Source: Acidiferrum sp963771295
GTDB lineage: Bacteria; Acidobacteriota; Terriglobia; Acidiferrales; UBA7541
Direction of reading: 5' to 3'
Length of the DNA: 64,000 nt
Assembly (NCBI GenBank): GCA_963771295.1
Contig: CAVYTB010000010.1
Span: 124,001 to 188,000, forward strand
Of this stretch, positions 36,734 through 45,592 are shown piece after piece (the first letter of the stretch is position 1; every line of letters starts with the position of its first letter). The translations under genes were made by a program, and so were the position numbers. The notes beneath the pieces are model-generated. The model worked only from the letters and a program-made list of their open reading frames with translations, made no database searches and was not told the DNA's origin.

Positions 36734-36763
36734 TATTTACTCTGTTTGCGAAAGTCTTGTCAA
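36734..36763 (-). promoter_or_regulatory. Candidate sigma-70 promoter of the third TonB receptor
   Basis: Read on the minus strand: consensus TTGACA (36763-36758), 18-bp spacer, TAAATA (36739-36734). Predicted start near 36727, giving a long leader of about 300 nt before ATG 36428. The region is AT-rich relative to its surroundings. Confidence 0.6.
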
Positions 36764-36979
36764 GCATTTCTTTCTGAAAAATGAATGGAGAATATCGTTT
36801 TTTTAGAGGGAAAAGGCCGTTTCTGGGGGTTCCAATAATCCGTATCCACTCGCAGTCCTTTGAAAATCAAGGAGTTAGGGAGAGAAAGCGTTTGCGCTTG
36901 GTCATGTTTCTATAATAACAATACTTTTCACCGTGGCGCATCGCACCAGGCCTCTATCCGCTTTTTGGTAGCCTTTCAT
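36764..36979. other. Remainder of the 551-bp gene-free region between TonB receptor and LacI regulator
   Basis: No coding frame with recognisable content. Contains an AAGCG-TTTG-CGCTT inverted repeat (see separate entry) and AT-rich stretches; the 3' end of the LacI-type gene begins at 36980. Confidence 0.4.
36886..36899. promoter_or_regulatory. Candidate LacI-family operator
   Basis: AAGCGTTTGCGCTT: 5-bp arms AAGCG/CGCTT around TTTG, close to the 'AA-CG' half-site pattern bound by many LacI regulators. It lies about 90 bp beyond the stop of a LacI-type gene and about 120 bp upstream of the promoter of the third TonB receptor. Confidence 0.35.
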
Positions 36980-38062
36980 TCACGGAATGGATTCAGTTAG
37001 CTTGGCTTCATTGCGGCGCATTTCCCGAAACAGATGCAGATTCGAGGTCATCACCACGCCGGGACTGAGATGCACGCTGGGAGGGAAATCGATTCTATTC
37101 GTCAGATTGTCGGCCATCAATCGCACCGCCAATTGGCCTTGCCGGAACGGCTGCTGATAAATGGAAGCGGAGATAGTTCCCTTTTGAAAGTACGGAGCCA
37201 TCTCCGCAAAAAGGTCGGTGGCGATGAGCTTCACTTTACCAGCCAGGCCGCGCGCACCCAGGGCACGGCACACGGGAAGGCAGTTCACGGTATTCACGTA
37301 AATTCCGGCGACGGCTGGGAAACGCCGCAGCAGATCAAACGTTTTTTGAAAGCTCTCGTCCTCATCTTCGTGCCCTTCAATTACGCCGACGATTTTTCCT
37401 CCGCGGCAATGCCGGCCAAACGCTTCCGAGAATCCGTCCGACTTCTTGCGGTGATCCTCAGTTTTCAGCATGCCCGCAACAATGGCGACCTTCGAACCCG
37501 CCGGAACAAACTTGCCCATTAATTCGCCAGCAAGGCAACCGTTCAGCCAGGGCTCAACACAGACGATGCAGGAGCGCTTGCTGTCGGGCGCGTCAGTGGA
37601 AACGCACACCACACGAATTCCCTTTTCTTCCGCGTCGTCAATCAGCGGCTTCAGGTCTTTTGGATTTCCCGCGGTAAGGATGATGCCATTCACTCCGCTC
37701 TTCATCAGTTCCTTGAATGCGTCCGTATCGCCTTGGCCGAGCACTTGCACCGGGTGATTGATAAACTCGATGCCGAACGGCGCGACACGTTTGCTCTCCT
37801 CCAGAACGCCCCGCCACAATTGGTCATAAAAGAAATGGATTTCTTTCGGCATGCATACGCCGACGCGTGCGCTGGCTTTGGACACGGATAGTGCGCGGGC
37901 CGCCAGATTCGGGGTGTACCCGATTTGGCGGGTCACCTGCAAAATGCGCTGTCGGGTGGATTCCTTGATGCCGTCGCGGCCATGCAAAGCGCGATCGACG
38001 GTTCCGATAGACACGCCAGCCAGTTCCGCGATCAGATGAATTCCACGCCGCTGCTTACTCAT
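36980..38062 (-). CDS. LacI-family transcriptional regulator
   Basis: 360 residues from ATG 38062, with GAGGAG upstream; nine further codons are open above it. N-terminal helix-turn-helix RRGIHLIAELAGVSIGTVDRALHGRDGIKESTRQRIL and hinge-helix segment TPNLAARALS (about 1-60), then a type-1 periplasmic-binding-protein fold: RVGVCMPKEIHFFYDQLWRGVLEES, VNGIILTAGNPKDLKPLID, VAIVAGMLKTEDHRKKSDGFSEAF, KLIATDLFAEMAPYFQKGTISASIYQQPFRQGQLA. The effector pocket resembles sugar/polyol-binding members. Divergent from a GH3 glycosidase gene, which it probably controls together with the sugar module; the third TonB receptor may also be a target. Confidence 0.92.
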   Translation of the reverse strand: MSKQRRGIHLIAELAGVSIGTVDRALHGRDGIKESTRQRILQVTRQIGYTPNLAARALSVSKASARVGVCMPKEIHFFYDQLWRGVLEESKRVAPFGIEFINHPVQVLGQGDTDAFKELMKSGVNGIILTAGNPKDLKPLIDDAEEKGIRVVCVSTDAPDSKRSCIVCVEPWLNGCLAGELMGKFVPAGSKVAIVAGMLKTEDHRKKSDGFSEAFGRHCRGGKIVGVIEGHEDEDESFQKTFDLLRRFPAVAGIYVNTVNCLPVCRALGARGLAGKVKLIATDLFAEMAPYFQKGTISASIYQQPFRQGQLAVRLMADNLTNRIDFPPSVHLSPGVVMTSNLHLFREMRRNEAKLTESIP

Positions 38063-38310
38063 CGCGAGGCTCCTCGCTCCGCTTGCCAACAGGGCCGCCG
38101 GTTCGTTTTTGCGGCTTTAACATTGACGTCACAATCGCGCTACGCAACCTCAGTTTACTGGCGGCGCCCTATCTTACCTCTGTCGCTGCATGTAGCGTTA
38201 AGCTGCGGCGGTAAAATCGTGCTTCGAACGTGTAGGTTAACGATGGTATGCTGCCTCGGTATTTTCACTCCACTTACCGGGAAATTTACCTCTTGGATGA
38301 GACCTCGACA
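38063..38310. promoter_or_regulatory. Divergent control region of the LacI regulator and GH3 gene
   Basis: 248 bp between the two start codons. A -10-like TATGCT lies near 38247, and a TTGACG near 38122 is another -35-like element. No perfect operator palindrome was recognised. Confidence 0.35.
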
Positions 38311-40965
38311 ATGAAAATTAATTGGCTGGCCTGCTTCTTCCTGGGCGCGGCGCTGTGCCCCGCTGCACCCGCGCAACAAGCCCCTGCAGCGTGCAAAAAT
38401 CCGAAGCTGCCCATCGAGCAGCGCGTCGACGATCTACTCTCACGCATGACGCTTGAAGAAAAAATTTCGCAGCTCGGACATACCGCCGCTGCCGTCTCTC
38501 GTTTAGGAATTCCTGAATACAACTGGTGGAACGAAGGGCTGCACGGAGTGGCTCGCGCCGGTGAAGCAACCGTATTCCCGCAGGCGATCGGCTTGGCAGC
38601 CACTTTCGATGAGCCTCTGATGCACCAGATCGCCGACGTGATCAGCACGGAGTTTCGCGCCAAATATGTCCAGACCGTGCATGCGGATGGCTCTTCTGAC
38701 TGGTATCGCGGGCTCACCGTATGGTCGCCTAACATTAATATTTTCCGGGATCCGCGGTGGGGACGCGGCCAGGAAACATATGGTGAGGATCCTTACCTGA
38801 CGGCACGGTTGGGCGTCGCTTTTGTGACCGGCTTGCAGGGAAACGAGCCCAACTACCTGAAAACCGTCGCTACACCCAAGCATTTCGCAGTGCATAGCGG
38901 CCCGGAGTCCACGCGGCACACGGTGGATGTTCAGGCTTCCCGGCACGACATGGAGGACACCTATTTGCCGGCGTTTCGCGCAACGGTAATCGAAGGCAAA
39001 GCGGAATCCGTGATGTGCTCTTATAACTCTCTGAATGGCCAGCCCGCTTGCGCAAATGTCGCGCTGCTGCAGGAACATCTGCGTCGCGATTGGGGCTTTC
39101 GAGGCTACGTGGTTTCCGATTGTGGAGCGGCCACAGACATTTTTGGTGGGCACCGCTTCGCGACTACGCCGGAACAAGGCGTGGCCGTGGCATTCAAGGC
39201 TGGCATGGACCTGATCTGCGGCGACTACCGCAATCACATGAGCACCGAACGGGCGGCGATCCTTGGTGCTGTTCATCAGGGGCTGCTCGCGGAAGCCGAC
39301 ATCGATCAGGCTCTACGGCGATTGTTCACGGCGCGTTTCCGGCTTGGCTTGTCTGATCCGCCGGCTTCCGGGCCGTATTCACGTATAAGCCCGGCGGAAA
39401 ACGATAACGAAGCGCACCGGCAACTGGCTCTTCGTGCGGCGCAAGAAGCCATCGTTCTCTTAAAGAATAAGGATAACTTTCTCCCCCTGAAGCGCGCACC
39501 TGAGAAGATCGCGGTGATCGGCCCCAACGCCGACGACCTGGACGCCTTGGTGGGCAACTACAACGGCACGCCGTCCAAGCCGGTGACGATTCTGGAGGGT
39601 CTTCGTAAACGGTACCCCAGCTCGAAAATTGTGTACGTCGAGGGCACGGGTTTGGTGGGTCTAGTCATCAAGGCGATTCCACACAGCGCGCTTTGCACCG
39701 ACGCGTCCTGCAAAGAGCACGGGCTGCGGGCGGACTACTTTGCGAACATGACTTTGCAAGGAACGCCCACAATTACTCGCACCGACGACGCCGTCGATTT
39801 TGCCTGGGGCGACACCGGCATTTCGCCGCAATTGTTGAAGAATTATTCGGTGCGCTGGACCGGCGCCCTGACGCCGCCAGAAACCGGCGAGTACTTAATC
39901 GGATTTACGGGTCAAGACGGCTACCGGCTTTGGCTCGACGGCAATCTGGTGATCGAGGATTGGAACATTCACCACCCCGCTTCCACGTTGACCAAAAAAA
40001 TCCATCTGGAAAAAGATCATCGCTACGCGATCAAAATTGAATATTTCCAGAATATACGCAGTTCCGAGGCGCGATTCGTCTGGAGTCTGCCGGACCATGG
40101 CGGACAGGAAGTGGCCAGTGCGGCACAGGATGCCGACCTGGTGGTGGCGGTGCTTGGCCTTTCGCCGCGAATTGAGGGCGAAGAGATGAAAGTCGACGCC
40201 GAGGGATTTGGCGGTGGCGACCGCACGCGGATTGATCTGCCCGCGCCACAAGAAAAGCTTCTGGAGCGCGTTCATGCTGTGGGTAAGCCCACGGTTCTGT
40301 TGCTGATGAATGGCAGCGCGCTGGCCGTGAACTGGGCCGAGGAACACATCTCCGCGATTGTCGAGGCCTGGTACCCGGGTGAAGAAGGCGGCACCGCAGT
40401 TGCCCAGGCGCTTGCTGGAGACTTCAGTCCCGCTGGCCGGCTGCCGGTAACATTCTATAAGTCCACCGACCAACTGCCGGCGTTCGAGGACTACTCGATG
40501 GCCAAGCGCACGTACCGCTATTTTGGCGGCGAGCCGCTTTATCCCTTTGGCTATGGCCTGAGCTATACCTCGTTTCGTTATGACAATCCACGTGTCGACG
40601 CTGCTGGGCTTTCCTCCAATCATTCGGTAACCGTATCGGTGGATGTTACGAACAGCGGCGCGATGGCTGGGGATGAGGTGGTGCAACTTTATCTCACACA
40701 TTCCGGCATTGCCGGCGCTCCGCTTCGTGCGCTGCAGGGATTTCAACGCATTCATCTCGATCGTGGCGAGAAAAAGACTGTGGTCTTCACCCTTCGGGAC
40801 CGCGAATTGAACGTGGTGGACGATGCGGGGCGGCACCGCATCCTGCCCGGCAAGGTGGAACTGTGGATTGGCGGGGGCCAGCCAACAACGAGGGCGGGCC
40901 TGGCGAAGACCGCAGGCGCATCCAGCCAATTCACGATCACGCAAGAAGCTACGCTGCCGGACTAA
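38311..40965 (+). CDS. GH3 glycoside hydrolase with PA14 insertion, beta-xylosidase-like
   Basis: 884 residues from ATG 38311, where a signal peptide begins (NWLACFFLGAALCPAAPAQQ). GH3 N-domain: LSRMTLEEKISQLGH, YNWWNEGLHGVARAGEATVFPQAIGLAATFD, SPNINIFRDPRWGRGQETYGEDPYLTARLG, KHFAVHSGPE, and the nucleophile Asp270 in VVSDCGA. The C-domain starts near 395 and is split by a PA14 carbohydrate-binding domain about 470-590 (YSVRWTGALTPPETGEYLIGF, QDGYRLWLDGNLVIEDW); a fibronectin-III-like domain closes it (VTNSGAMAGDEVVQLYL). The motif set is that of beta-xylosidases/arabinofuranosidases; xylose isomerase follows 226 bp later. Periplasmic by its signal peptide. Confidence 0.93.
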   Translation: MKINWLACFFLGAALCPAAPAQQAPAACKNPKLPIEQRVDDLLSRMTLEEKISQLGHTAAAVSRLGIPEYNWWNEGLHGVARAGEATVFPQAIGLAATFDEPLMHQIADVISTEFRAKYVQTVHADGSSDWYRGLTVWSPNINIFRDPRWGRGQETYGEDPYLTARLGVAFVTGLQGNEPNYLKTVATPKHFAVHSGPESTRHTVDVQASRHDMEDTYLPAFRATVIEGKAESVMCSYNSLNGQPACANVALLQEHLRRDWGFRGYVVSDCGAATDIFGGHRFATTPEQGVAVAFKAGMDLICGDYRNHMSTERAAILGAVHQGLLAEADIDQALRRLFTARFRLGLSDPPASGPYSRISPAENDNEAHRQLALRAAQEAIVLLKNKDNFLPLKRAPEKIAVIGPNADDLDALVGNYNGTPSKPVTILEGLRKRYPSSKIVYVEGTGLVGLVIKAIPHSALCTDASCKEHGLRADYFANMTLQGTPTITRTDDAVDFAWGDTGISPQLLKNYSVRWTGALTPPETGEYLIGFTGQDGYRLWLDGNLVIEDWNIHHPASTLTKKIHLEKDHRYAIKIEYFQNIRSSEARFVWSLPDHGGQEVASAAQDADLVVAVLGLSPRIEGEEMKVDAEGFGGGDRTRIDLPAPQEKLLERVHAVGKPTVLLLMNGSALAVNWAEEHISAIVEAWYPGEEGGTAVAQALAGDFSPAGRLPVTFYKSTDQLPAFEDYSMAKRTYRYFGGEPLYPFGYGLSYTSFRYDNPRVDAAGLSSNHSVTVSVDVTNSGAMAGDEVVQLYLTHSGIAGAPLRALQGFQRIHLDRGEKKTVVFTLRDRELNVVDDAGRHRILPGKVELWIGGGQPTTRAGLAKTAGASSQFTITQEATLPD

Positions 40966-41191
40966 ACCGCTTTCGAACCGGCGGTTGCAATCTCGCTGCC
41001 GGATGTTACTATGGGCCTGACGTTAACGTACACGTCGCAGAATTACTCGAATGTTCTTTTGTGCTGGCGGTTCCCGAGGGCTTTTTGATGTACCTGCGTG
41101 AACTCCCTCCTTCGGGAATTCCTCATCGCTCCAAATTCATTTCCAGTCGTTTCAGATGAGCGTCGTTAAATTCACCCAGCGAGGAAATTCC

Positions 41192-42364
41192 ATGAGCCCA
41201 AGCAATGCATACCAACCAAAACCGGCCGACAAGTTTTCTTTTGGACTTTGGACGCTGGGCAACCGCGGGCGAGATCCTTTCGGCGATGTGGTGCGGCCCG
41301 TACTGCCGCCGACGGAGATCGTAGCCATTCTTGGTGAGATCGGAGCCTGGGGCGTCAATCTGCACGACAACGACCTGGTGCCCATTGACGCGACTCCTGC
41401 GGAACGCGACGCAATTGTGCGCGAATTCAAGAAAGCCTGCAAAGAGCACGGTATCGTCGTGCCCATGGCCACGGTGTCGCTCTTCTTTCATCCAGTTTTT
41501 CGCGACGGCGCTTTTACCGCCAACGACCCGGAAGTACGCGCCTATGCGTTGCAGAAGACCATGCGCGCGATGGATCTGGGAGCGGAACTGGGCGCGAAGA
41601 TTTTTGTGTTGTGGGGCGGCCGCGAAGGCACTGAGACCGATGCATGCCGCCGCGCCGATGATGCCGTTCGACGCTTGCGCGACGCCGTCAATTATCTTTG
41701 CGAATACAGCATCGAGCGCGGCTACGGTTACAAATTTGCCATGGAGGCGAAACCGAACGAACCGCGCGCGGACATTTATATGGCAACGACTGGCCACTAC
41801 CTGGGCTTCATCCCCACTCTGGTGCACCCCGAAATGGTTGGCGTGAATCCAGAGGTAGCGCACGAGCAGATGGCCGGGCTGAACTTTATGCATGGCGTGG
41901 CGCAAGCGTGGGAAGCGGGCAAACTGTTTCACATTGACCTGAACGATCAAATGCCCGGTCGTTATGACCAGGATTTACGCTTTGCCTCCGCCAATCCAAA
42001 ATCGGCGTTCTGGTTGGTGAAGTTTCTGGAAGACGTGCGTTACGACGGCCCGCGCCATTTCGATGCGCACGCGTATCGCACCGAGGACGGCGAGGGAGTG
42101 AAGGATTTTGCCCGCGGCTGCATGCGGAATTACCTCATCTTGAAAGAAAAAGCCGCGCGCTGGAATCAGGACAAGGAAATTCAGACCATCCTGAAGGATA
42201 TCTCCACGACGAAAAATGCCATTCCGCCGGTCGACAAATATTCCAAGAAAGGCGCCGCAGGCCTGCTGGCCCACGCGTTTGACAAGGACGCCATGATGAA
42301 GAAACGGCTGCCCTACGAGCGCCTCGACCAGTTAACCATCGACATTTTGCTCGGCGCCCGATAA
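41192..42364 (+). CDS. xylA: Xylose isomerase (class I, actinobacterial type)
   Basis: 390 residues from ATG 41192, preceded by GAGG; the frame opens at 41156 but without a ribosome site. Converts D-xylose to D-xylulose. TIM-barrel signatures: FSFGLWTLGNRGRDPFG, the catalytic pair His58/Asp61 in VNLHDNDLVP, metal-binding MEAKPNEPRADIY, FHIDLNDQMPGRYDQDLRF and the Asp of FDAHAYRTED. Length and motifs match the shorter class I enzymes. No xylulokinase is in view, so it must lie elsewhere. Together with the upstream GH3 enzyme it supports xylan-derived sugar use. Confidence 0.95.
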   Translation: MSPSNAYQPKPADKFSFGLWTLGNRGRDPFGDVVRPVLPPTEIVAILGEIGAWGVNLHDNDLVPIDATPAERDAIVREFKKACKEHGIVVPMATVSLFFHPVFRDGAFTANDPEVRAYALQKTMRAMDLGAELGAKIFVLWGGREGTETDACRRADDAVRRLRDAVNYLCEYSIERGYGYKFAMEAKPNEPRADIYMATTGHYLGFIPTLVHPEMVGVNPEVAHEQMAGLNFMHGVAQAWEAGKLFHIDLNDQMPGRYDQDLRFASANPKSAFWLVKFLEDVRYDGPRHFDAHAYRTEDGEGVKDFARGCMRNYLILKEKAARWNQDKEIQTILKDISTTKNAIPPVDKYSKKGAAGLLAHAFDKDAMMKKRLPYERLDQLTIDILLGAR

Positions 42365-42447
42365 ATCATCTTCACGCTTCGGCCGCTGCTCCGGCGCTGC
42401 GCTCGAATTGGCATGAATTCTCGATCCGACTGCGTTACGATCTGGCC

Positions 42448-43308
42448 ATGCCTCTCTCAAGCGTTTCGCGTCGCACCTTTCTCGCCTATTCCGCAATCCT
42501 TCCGTGGGCATTGAAAGCCCACGCCGCCAGTTCCATTCCCGTCGGGCTGGAACTTTATTCCGTTCGCGGCGAACTCCAAAAGGATCCCCAGGGCACGGTG
42601 CGCGCCGTAGCCAAGATGGGTTACCAGGGCGTGGAATTCTACGCGCCATATTTCGAGTGGACGGAAAGCCAGACGAAGGATATGAAAAAGCTGCTGGACG
42701 ATCTGGGAATCCGATGCTTTTCAACCCACAACGACAGCGCGTACTTCAGCAAAGAAAAACTCCCTAAGGCGCGCGATTACAATTTAATTCTGGGCAGCAA
42801 ATATGTGGTGATGGCTTCGGCGCAACCCAAGCCCGGCATCGACGGCTGGAAGGAAGTGGCCGACACTTTGAACTCCGCGGCCGAGCAACTTGCGCCATCG
42901 GGATTGAAGTCCGGCTACCACAATCACCAACTGGAGTTCACGCCTGCTGCGGACCTTCCGATGAAGGAGCGGCCAATCGAGTTCCTCGCGAAGAACACAA
43001 AGCCAACGGTCATGTTGCAATTAGATGTTGGCACCTGCATTGAGGCGGGATCGGACCCGGTCGCCTGGATTCGCGCGAACCCCGGCAGAATTCGCTCGTT
43101 GCATTGCAAGGATTGGTCGCCAGATGCCGCAAAGGGATATAAGGTTCTGTTTGGCGAAGGCGTGGCGGATTGGAAGAGCATTTTCGCGGCAGCCGAGAGC
43201 GTTGGCGGGGCGGAATACTACCTGGTGGAACAAGAAGGCAGCCGCTTCTCCGAACTAGAGACGGCGCAAAAGTGTCTTGCGGAGTTTCGCGCCAAGCATT
43301 CGACTTGA
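42448..43308 (+). CDS. Tat-exported sugar phosphate isomerase/epimerase-like TIM barrel
   Basis: 286 residues. The N-terminus SRRTFLAYSAILPWALKAHA is a twin-arginine signal, so the protein acts in the periplasm. The rest is an AP-endonuclease-2-type (xylose isomerase-like) TIM barrel: VGLELYSVRGELQKDP, GYQGVEFYAPYFEW, YHNHQLEF, LQLDVGTCIEAG, RSLHCKDWSPD, YYLVEQEG, with the His/Glu/Asp residues that bind a divalent metal. Substrate unknown. Many Gfo/Idh oxidoreductase loci have such a partner, and one lies just downstream on the other strand. Confidence 0.88.
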   Translation: MPLSSVSRRTFLAYSAILPWALKAHAASSIPVGLELYSVRGELQKDPQGTVRAVAKMGYQGVEFYAPYFEWTESQTKDMKKLLDDLGIRCFSTHNDSAYFSKEKLPKARDYNLILGSKYVVMASAQPKPGIDGWKEVADTLNSAAEQLAPSGLKSGYHNHQLEFTPAADLPMKERPIEFLAKNTKPTVMLQLDVGTCIEAGSDPVAWIRANPGRIRSLHCKDWSPDAAKGYKVLFGEGVADWKSIFAAAESVGGAEYYLVEQEGSRFSELETAQKCLAEFRAKHST

Positions 43309-43336
43309 TCTTTCGCGCAACTCCCGCCGCAGCCCG

Positions 43337-44662
43337 TCAGGCGTGATCCACGATCGTCTCGGTCGCCGCATCCCAATACTGTTTTTTGCCCGACCAGTAG
43401 GATTCCGTGGCCATCATGCACGCCACCGAGTGCGCAAATCCATCATGCACCGTGCGATTAGGCTGCTGGCGCGAACGAATGCAATCGAACCAGTTCGCCA
43501 TGTGCTCCGTTGACATGTCGTCCATTCCCATGGGAGGAAGGGCGGTTTGTCCCGGCAGCAGCACATATTTGGAAGCACGCTGATCGTCGATGTCGGCATT
43601 GTCTTCGTGATTGCCTTTTTCTTGCGTCACTTGATAACGCGGACTTCCCTCTCCGCCGACGTTGGTCAGCGTCGCCTTTTTCCCCATGTAGCGCGTGAAG
43701 CTTGGCGAATCGTTACCAAAACTGGTTGAGTAGCTGACCAGGAAGCCCTTGGGATATTCCAGCAGCGCCTGGAAGGTGTCGGCATTTTCGCGGCCATCGT
43801 GCCAGGCAAAGATGCCGCCATTTGCAACCACCGACCGCGGAAAATTATCGTTCATGAACCAATGCACCAGATCGGTGGCGTGGCTCATCCACTGATCCGG
43901 AATGCCGCTGGAAAATTCCTTGTACAAACGGAATTCGCAATAAACTTTCGGATCGAATGGGCGATACGGCTTGGTCATCAGCCATTTGCTCCAGTCGGTG
44001 TCCTGTTCGCGTAGCTGATTCGTTTGCGGACGTCCACGCCACCGCGGACCGTGGTAATTCCAGACAATCTCCACCTTGCTGATGTCTCCCAACGCGCCGC
44101 TATGCACCAGCTCGCACGCGGCGATGGGGTAAGGCTCGCTGCGGTGCTGCGTGCCGACCTGCACGATGCGATTGTTTTTCGTTACCGCGTCGCGAGCGGC
44201 CTTGGCTTCTGCCAGCACATTGCCCATGGGCTTTTCGACGTACGCGTCCTTGCCGGCCTCTGCCGCCATTTTCAGGATGGGCGAGTGCGAATGTTCGGGC
44301 GTGGAGATCAGCACTGCGTCCACATCTTTCAGCGCCAGCACCTCTTCCACGTACTGATAATCCCGCGGCGCGCGGCCGTTGTATTTTGTATTCGCCGCAA
44401 CAGCTTTCTCGCGGTTCGTGCGCCACAGATCGCACACCGTGGTCATTTCCACGTTGTGGCTGGTCTTCAATTGGGAAGCGATAATGTCCAGCTCTTCGCC
44501 GCGCATGCCGATCCCAATGTGGCACAGCGAAATCCGGTCGTTCGCGCCGGGAATTCTGCTGTAGGAAAGAGCTGTGCCCGCAAATGCCGCTCCTCCGGCG
44601 AGCAACGCGGCCGATTTCGTCAGAAATGCTTTTCGGTCCATCGTATCTTTCGGGTCGCTCAT
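43337..44662 (-). CDS. Gfo/Idh/MocA-family oxidoreductase with export signal
   Basis: 441 residues from ATG 44662, with GAGGGGAA directly upstream. MDRKAFLTKSAALLAGGAAFAGTALS is a Tat-like signal with only one Arg (RK), so export is probable but less certain. NAD(P)-binding domain: CHIGIGMRGEELD, AVLISTPEHSHSPI, and the EKPMGN motif carrying the conserved Lys. Then the Gfo/Idh C-domain: VQVGTQHRSEP, VWNYHGPRWRG, WMSHATDLVHWF with catalytic His. Members oxidise or epimerise sugar carbons with a bound cofactor. Converges with the TIM-barrel gene and diverges from the nagB-like gene. Confidence 0.9.
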   Translation of the reverse strand: MSDPKDTMDRKAFLTKSAALLAGGAAFAGTALSYSRIPGANDRISLCHIGIGMRGEELDIIASQLKTSHNVEMTTVCDLWRTNREKAVAANTKYNGRAPRDYQYVEEVLALKDVDAVLISTPEHSHSPILKMAAEAGKDAYVEKPMGNVLAEAKAARDAVTKNNRIVQVGTQHRSEPYPIAACELVHSGALGDISKVEIVWNYHGPRWRGRPQTNQLREQDTDWSKWLMTKPYRPFDPKVYCEFRLYKEFSSGIPDQWMSHATDLVHWFMNDNFPRSVVANGGIFAWHDGRENADTFQALLEYPKGFLVSYSTSFGNDSPSFTRYMGKKATLTNVGGEGSPRYQVTQEKGNHEDNADIDDQRASKYVLLPGQTALPPMGMDDMSTEHMANWFDCIRSRQQPNRTVHDGFAHSVACMMATESYWSGKKQYWDAATETIVDHA

Positions 44663-44812
44663 TTCCCCTCCCACAATTCCCGTTCAAACGGCCGGGCACG
44701 CGCACGTCGCGGCAGTGGCTTGCGGCTAATGCAATAAAATGTCGCGTGGGAAGAGAACATCACGCGGCTGGTATGATGTCAAGGCACTAAAAGCCATCGA
44801 GGACTTTTGCAG

Positions 44813-45577
44813 ATGATCATTCGCGTATTTGACGACGATAATTCTCTGGCAGCAGCGGCAGCTGCCCAGGCCGCGAGGGCCATGCGCTCGGCGATTGATC
44901 TTCGTGGGCACGCCCGCATTGTCGCCGCCACTGGCGCATCGCAGTTCGCGTTTCTCGAAGCACTCACCGCAACTCCCGGCATCGACTGGAAGCGCGTGGA
45001 GATGTTTCATCTGGACGAATATATCGGCCTGCCGATGAGTCATGCTGCAAGCTTCGGCAAATATCTTCAGGAGCGGCTGGTTGACAAAACCGGGATCACC
45101 AACTGTCATCTGCTGAAGGGCGACGCAAACCCCGACGAAGTCATCCGCGTTACCAGCGAGGCCATTCTGCAATCGCCCATCGATGTTGCGTTCGTCGGCA
45201 TCGGCGAAAATGGCCATCTCGCGTTCAACGATCCGCCCGCCAATTTTGAAACCGAGGCTCCGTACATCATCGTGCGGCTCGACGAAGCATGCCGCCGCCA
45301 ACAGGTTGTCGAAGGATGGTTTGAAAGTATTTCAGCCGTTCCCGAGCGTGCAATTTCCATGTCCATCCGGCAGATTCTGAAGGCCAGGGAAATTATTTGC
45401 GTTGTGCCCGATGCCCGCAAAGCGGCGGCGGTTCAAGCCTGCCTCGAAGGTGACGTCAGCCCCAAGGCGCCCGCTTCGATTTTGCGGAGCCATGCGAATA
45501 CCACCATTTATCTCGATCGCAGTTCAGCAGCATTGCTGGCGGCGAACACGCTTTCTGCGTTCGCCGCATCATCTTGA
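44813..45577 (+). CDS. nagB: Glucosamine-6-phosphate deaminase-like protein
   Basis: 254 residues from ATG 44813 (GAGGA nine bases upstream; a TTG at 44807 is too close to it). NagB/6-phosphogluconolactonase fold: IVAATGASQFAFLEAL, VEMFHLDEYIGLP with the catalytic Asp69 region, SFGKYLQERL, and VGIGENGHLAFNDPP with His135. Compared with E. coli NagB the residue two before the His is Asn133 rather than Asp, and the acid partner is Asp140 rather than Glu. This is a variant subgroup, so the deaminase reaction is likely but not certain. Diverges from the Gfo/Idh gene. Confidence 0.82.
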   Translation: MIIRVFDDDNSLAAAAAAQAARAMRSAIDLRGHARIVAATGASQFAFLEALTATPGIDWKRVEMFHLDEYIGLPMSHAASFGKYLQERLVDKTGITNCHLLKGDANPDEVIRVTSEAILQSPIDVAFVGIGENGHLAFNDPPANFETEAPYIIVRLDEACRRQQVVEGWFESISAVPERAISMSIRQILKAREIICVVPDARKAAAVQACLEGDVSPKAPASILRSHANTTIYLDRSSAALLAANTLSAFAASS

Positions 45578-45592
45578 CAGACGCAAGGGAAA

